From Methanobacterium sp. (GTDB lineage: Archaea > Methanobacteriota > Methanobacteria > Methanobacteriales > Methanobacteriaceae): 5,398 bases of DNA. How positions within the stretch are numbered: the stretch's first letter is position 1; each line of letters opens with the position of its first letter. The stretch spans positions 1 through 5,398 of the forward strand of contig JAHRFX010000062.1 in NCBI GenBank assembly GCA_019084405.1. The letters are read 5' to 3'. Under the pieces are notes generated by a model. That model made no database searches. It had not been told where the DNA came from and saw only the letters and a list, made by a program, of their open reading frames with translations. A program made the position numbers and the translations under genes. Shown here in pieces: positions 5,292 through 5,398 of the stretch.

Positions 5292-5398
5292 ATGCTTTTT
5301 GGTTTTGGAAATTGGTTTTTAAATCTTTTTTTATCTGTAAATCTGTGTAATTTGTTTAATTTTTATTCTAAGTTGAATTCTTAGCTGGTGTTGAATTC

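Overview
The window looks like a low-GC methanogenic archaeon of the Methanobacteriaceae, most probably a Methanobacterium. The evidence is the F420H2-oxidase-type flavodiiron protein, the archaeal peroxiredoxin and superoxide dismutase sequences, Shine-Dalgarno sites of the AGGTG/GGAGG type, AT-rich gaps with archaeal TATA-like boxes, and oligo-T transcription ends. From memory, the gene order matches the oxygen-defence cluster of Methanothermobacter thermautotrophicus; no search was run.

Layout, left to right. At 1-462 (+) lies the C-terminal catalytic part of an IS630/Tc1-mariner type transposase that runs in from beyond the left edge. A 206-base gap separates it from the convergent main locus. 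Everything else is on the minus strand and is read from right to left: a small DUF4389-type membrane protein (4854-5174), three consecutive rubredoxins (4461-4622, 4214-4378, 4008-4169), the flavodiiron protein FprA (2834-4006), a ferritin (2289-2795), a peroxiredoxin (1332-2018) and an Fe/Mn superoxide dismutase (669-1292). All three rubredoxins are about 53-54 residues long and were translated by hand. The dismutase start is placed at the ATG at 1292, not at the in-frame GTG at 1301, because that GTG lies inside the ribosome binding site.

There appear to be three transcription units on the minus strand. One is the DUF4389 gene, with a T-rich end. The second is rub-rub-rub-fprA-ferritin, with a TATA box near 4742 and an oligo-T end near 2215. 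The third is peroxiredoxin-dismutase, with its promoter in the 270-base gap 2019-2288 and a strong double T-tract after the dismutase. Together the products would remove O2 (FprA), superoxide (Sod) and peroxides (Prx), and sequester the iron that drives Fenton chemistry (ferritin). The rubredoxins would be small electron carriers for this system.

The known parts are well-characterised families. The less ordinary observations are: the rubredoxin triplet, in which the middle copy looks like a mosaic of its two neighbours at DNA level; a lysine-rich N-terminal extension on the peroxiredoxin; a palindrome and a TACGAA half-site in the rubredoxin promoter, which could be regulator sites; and inverted repeats flanking the prx-sod promoter region. 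I see no clearly new system here.
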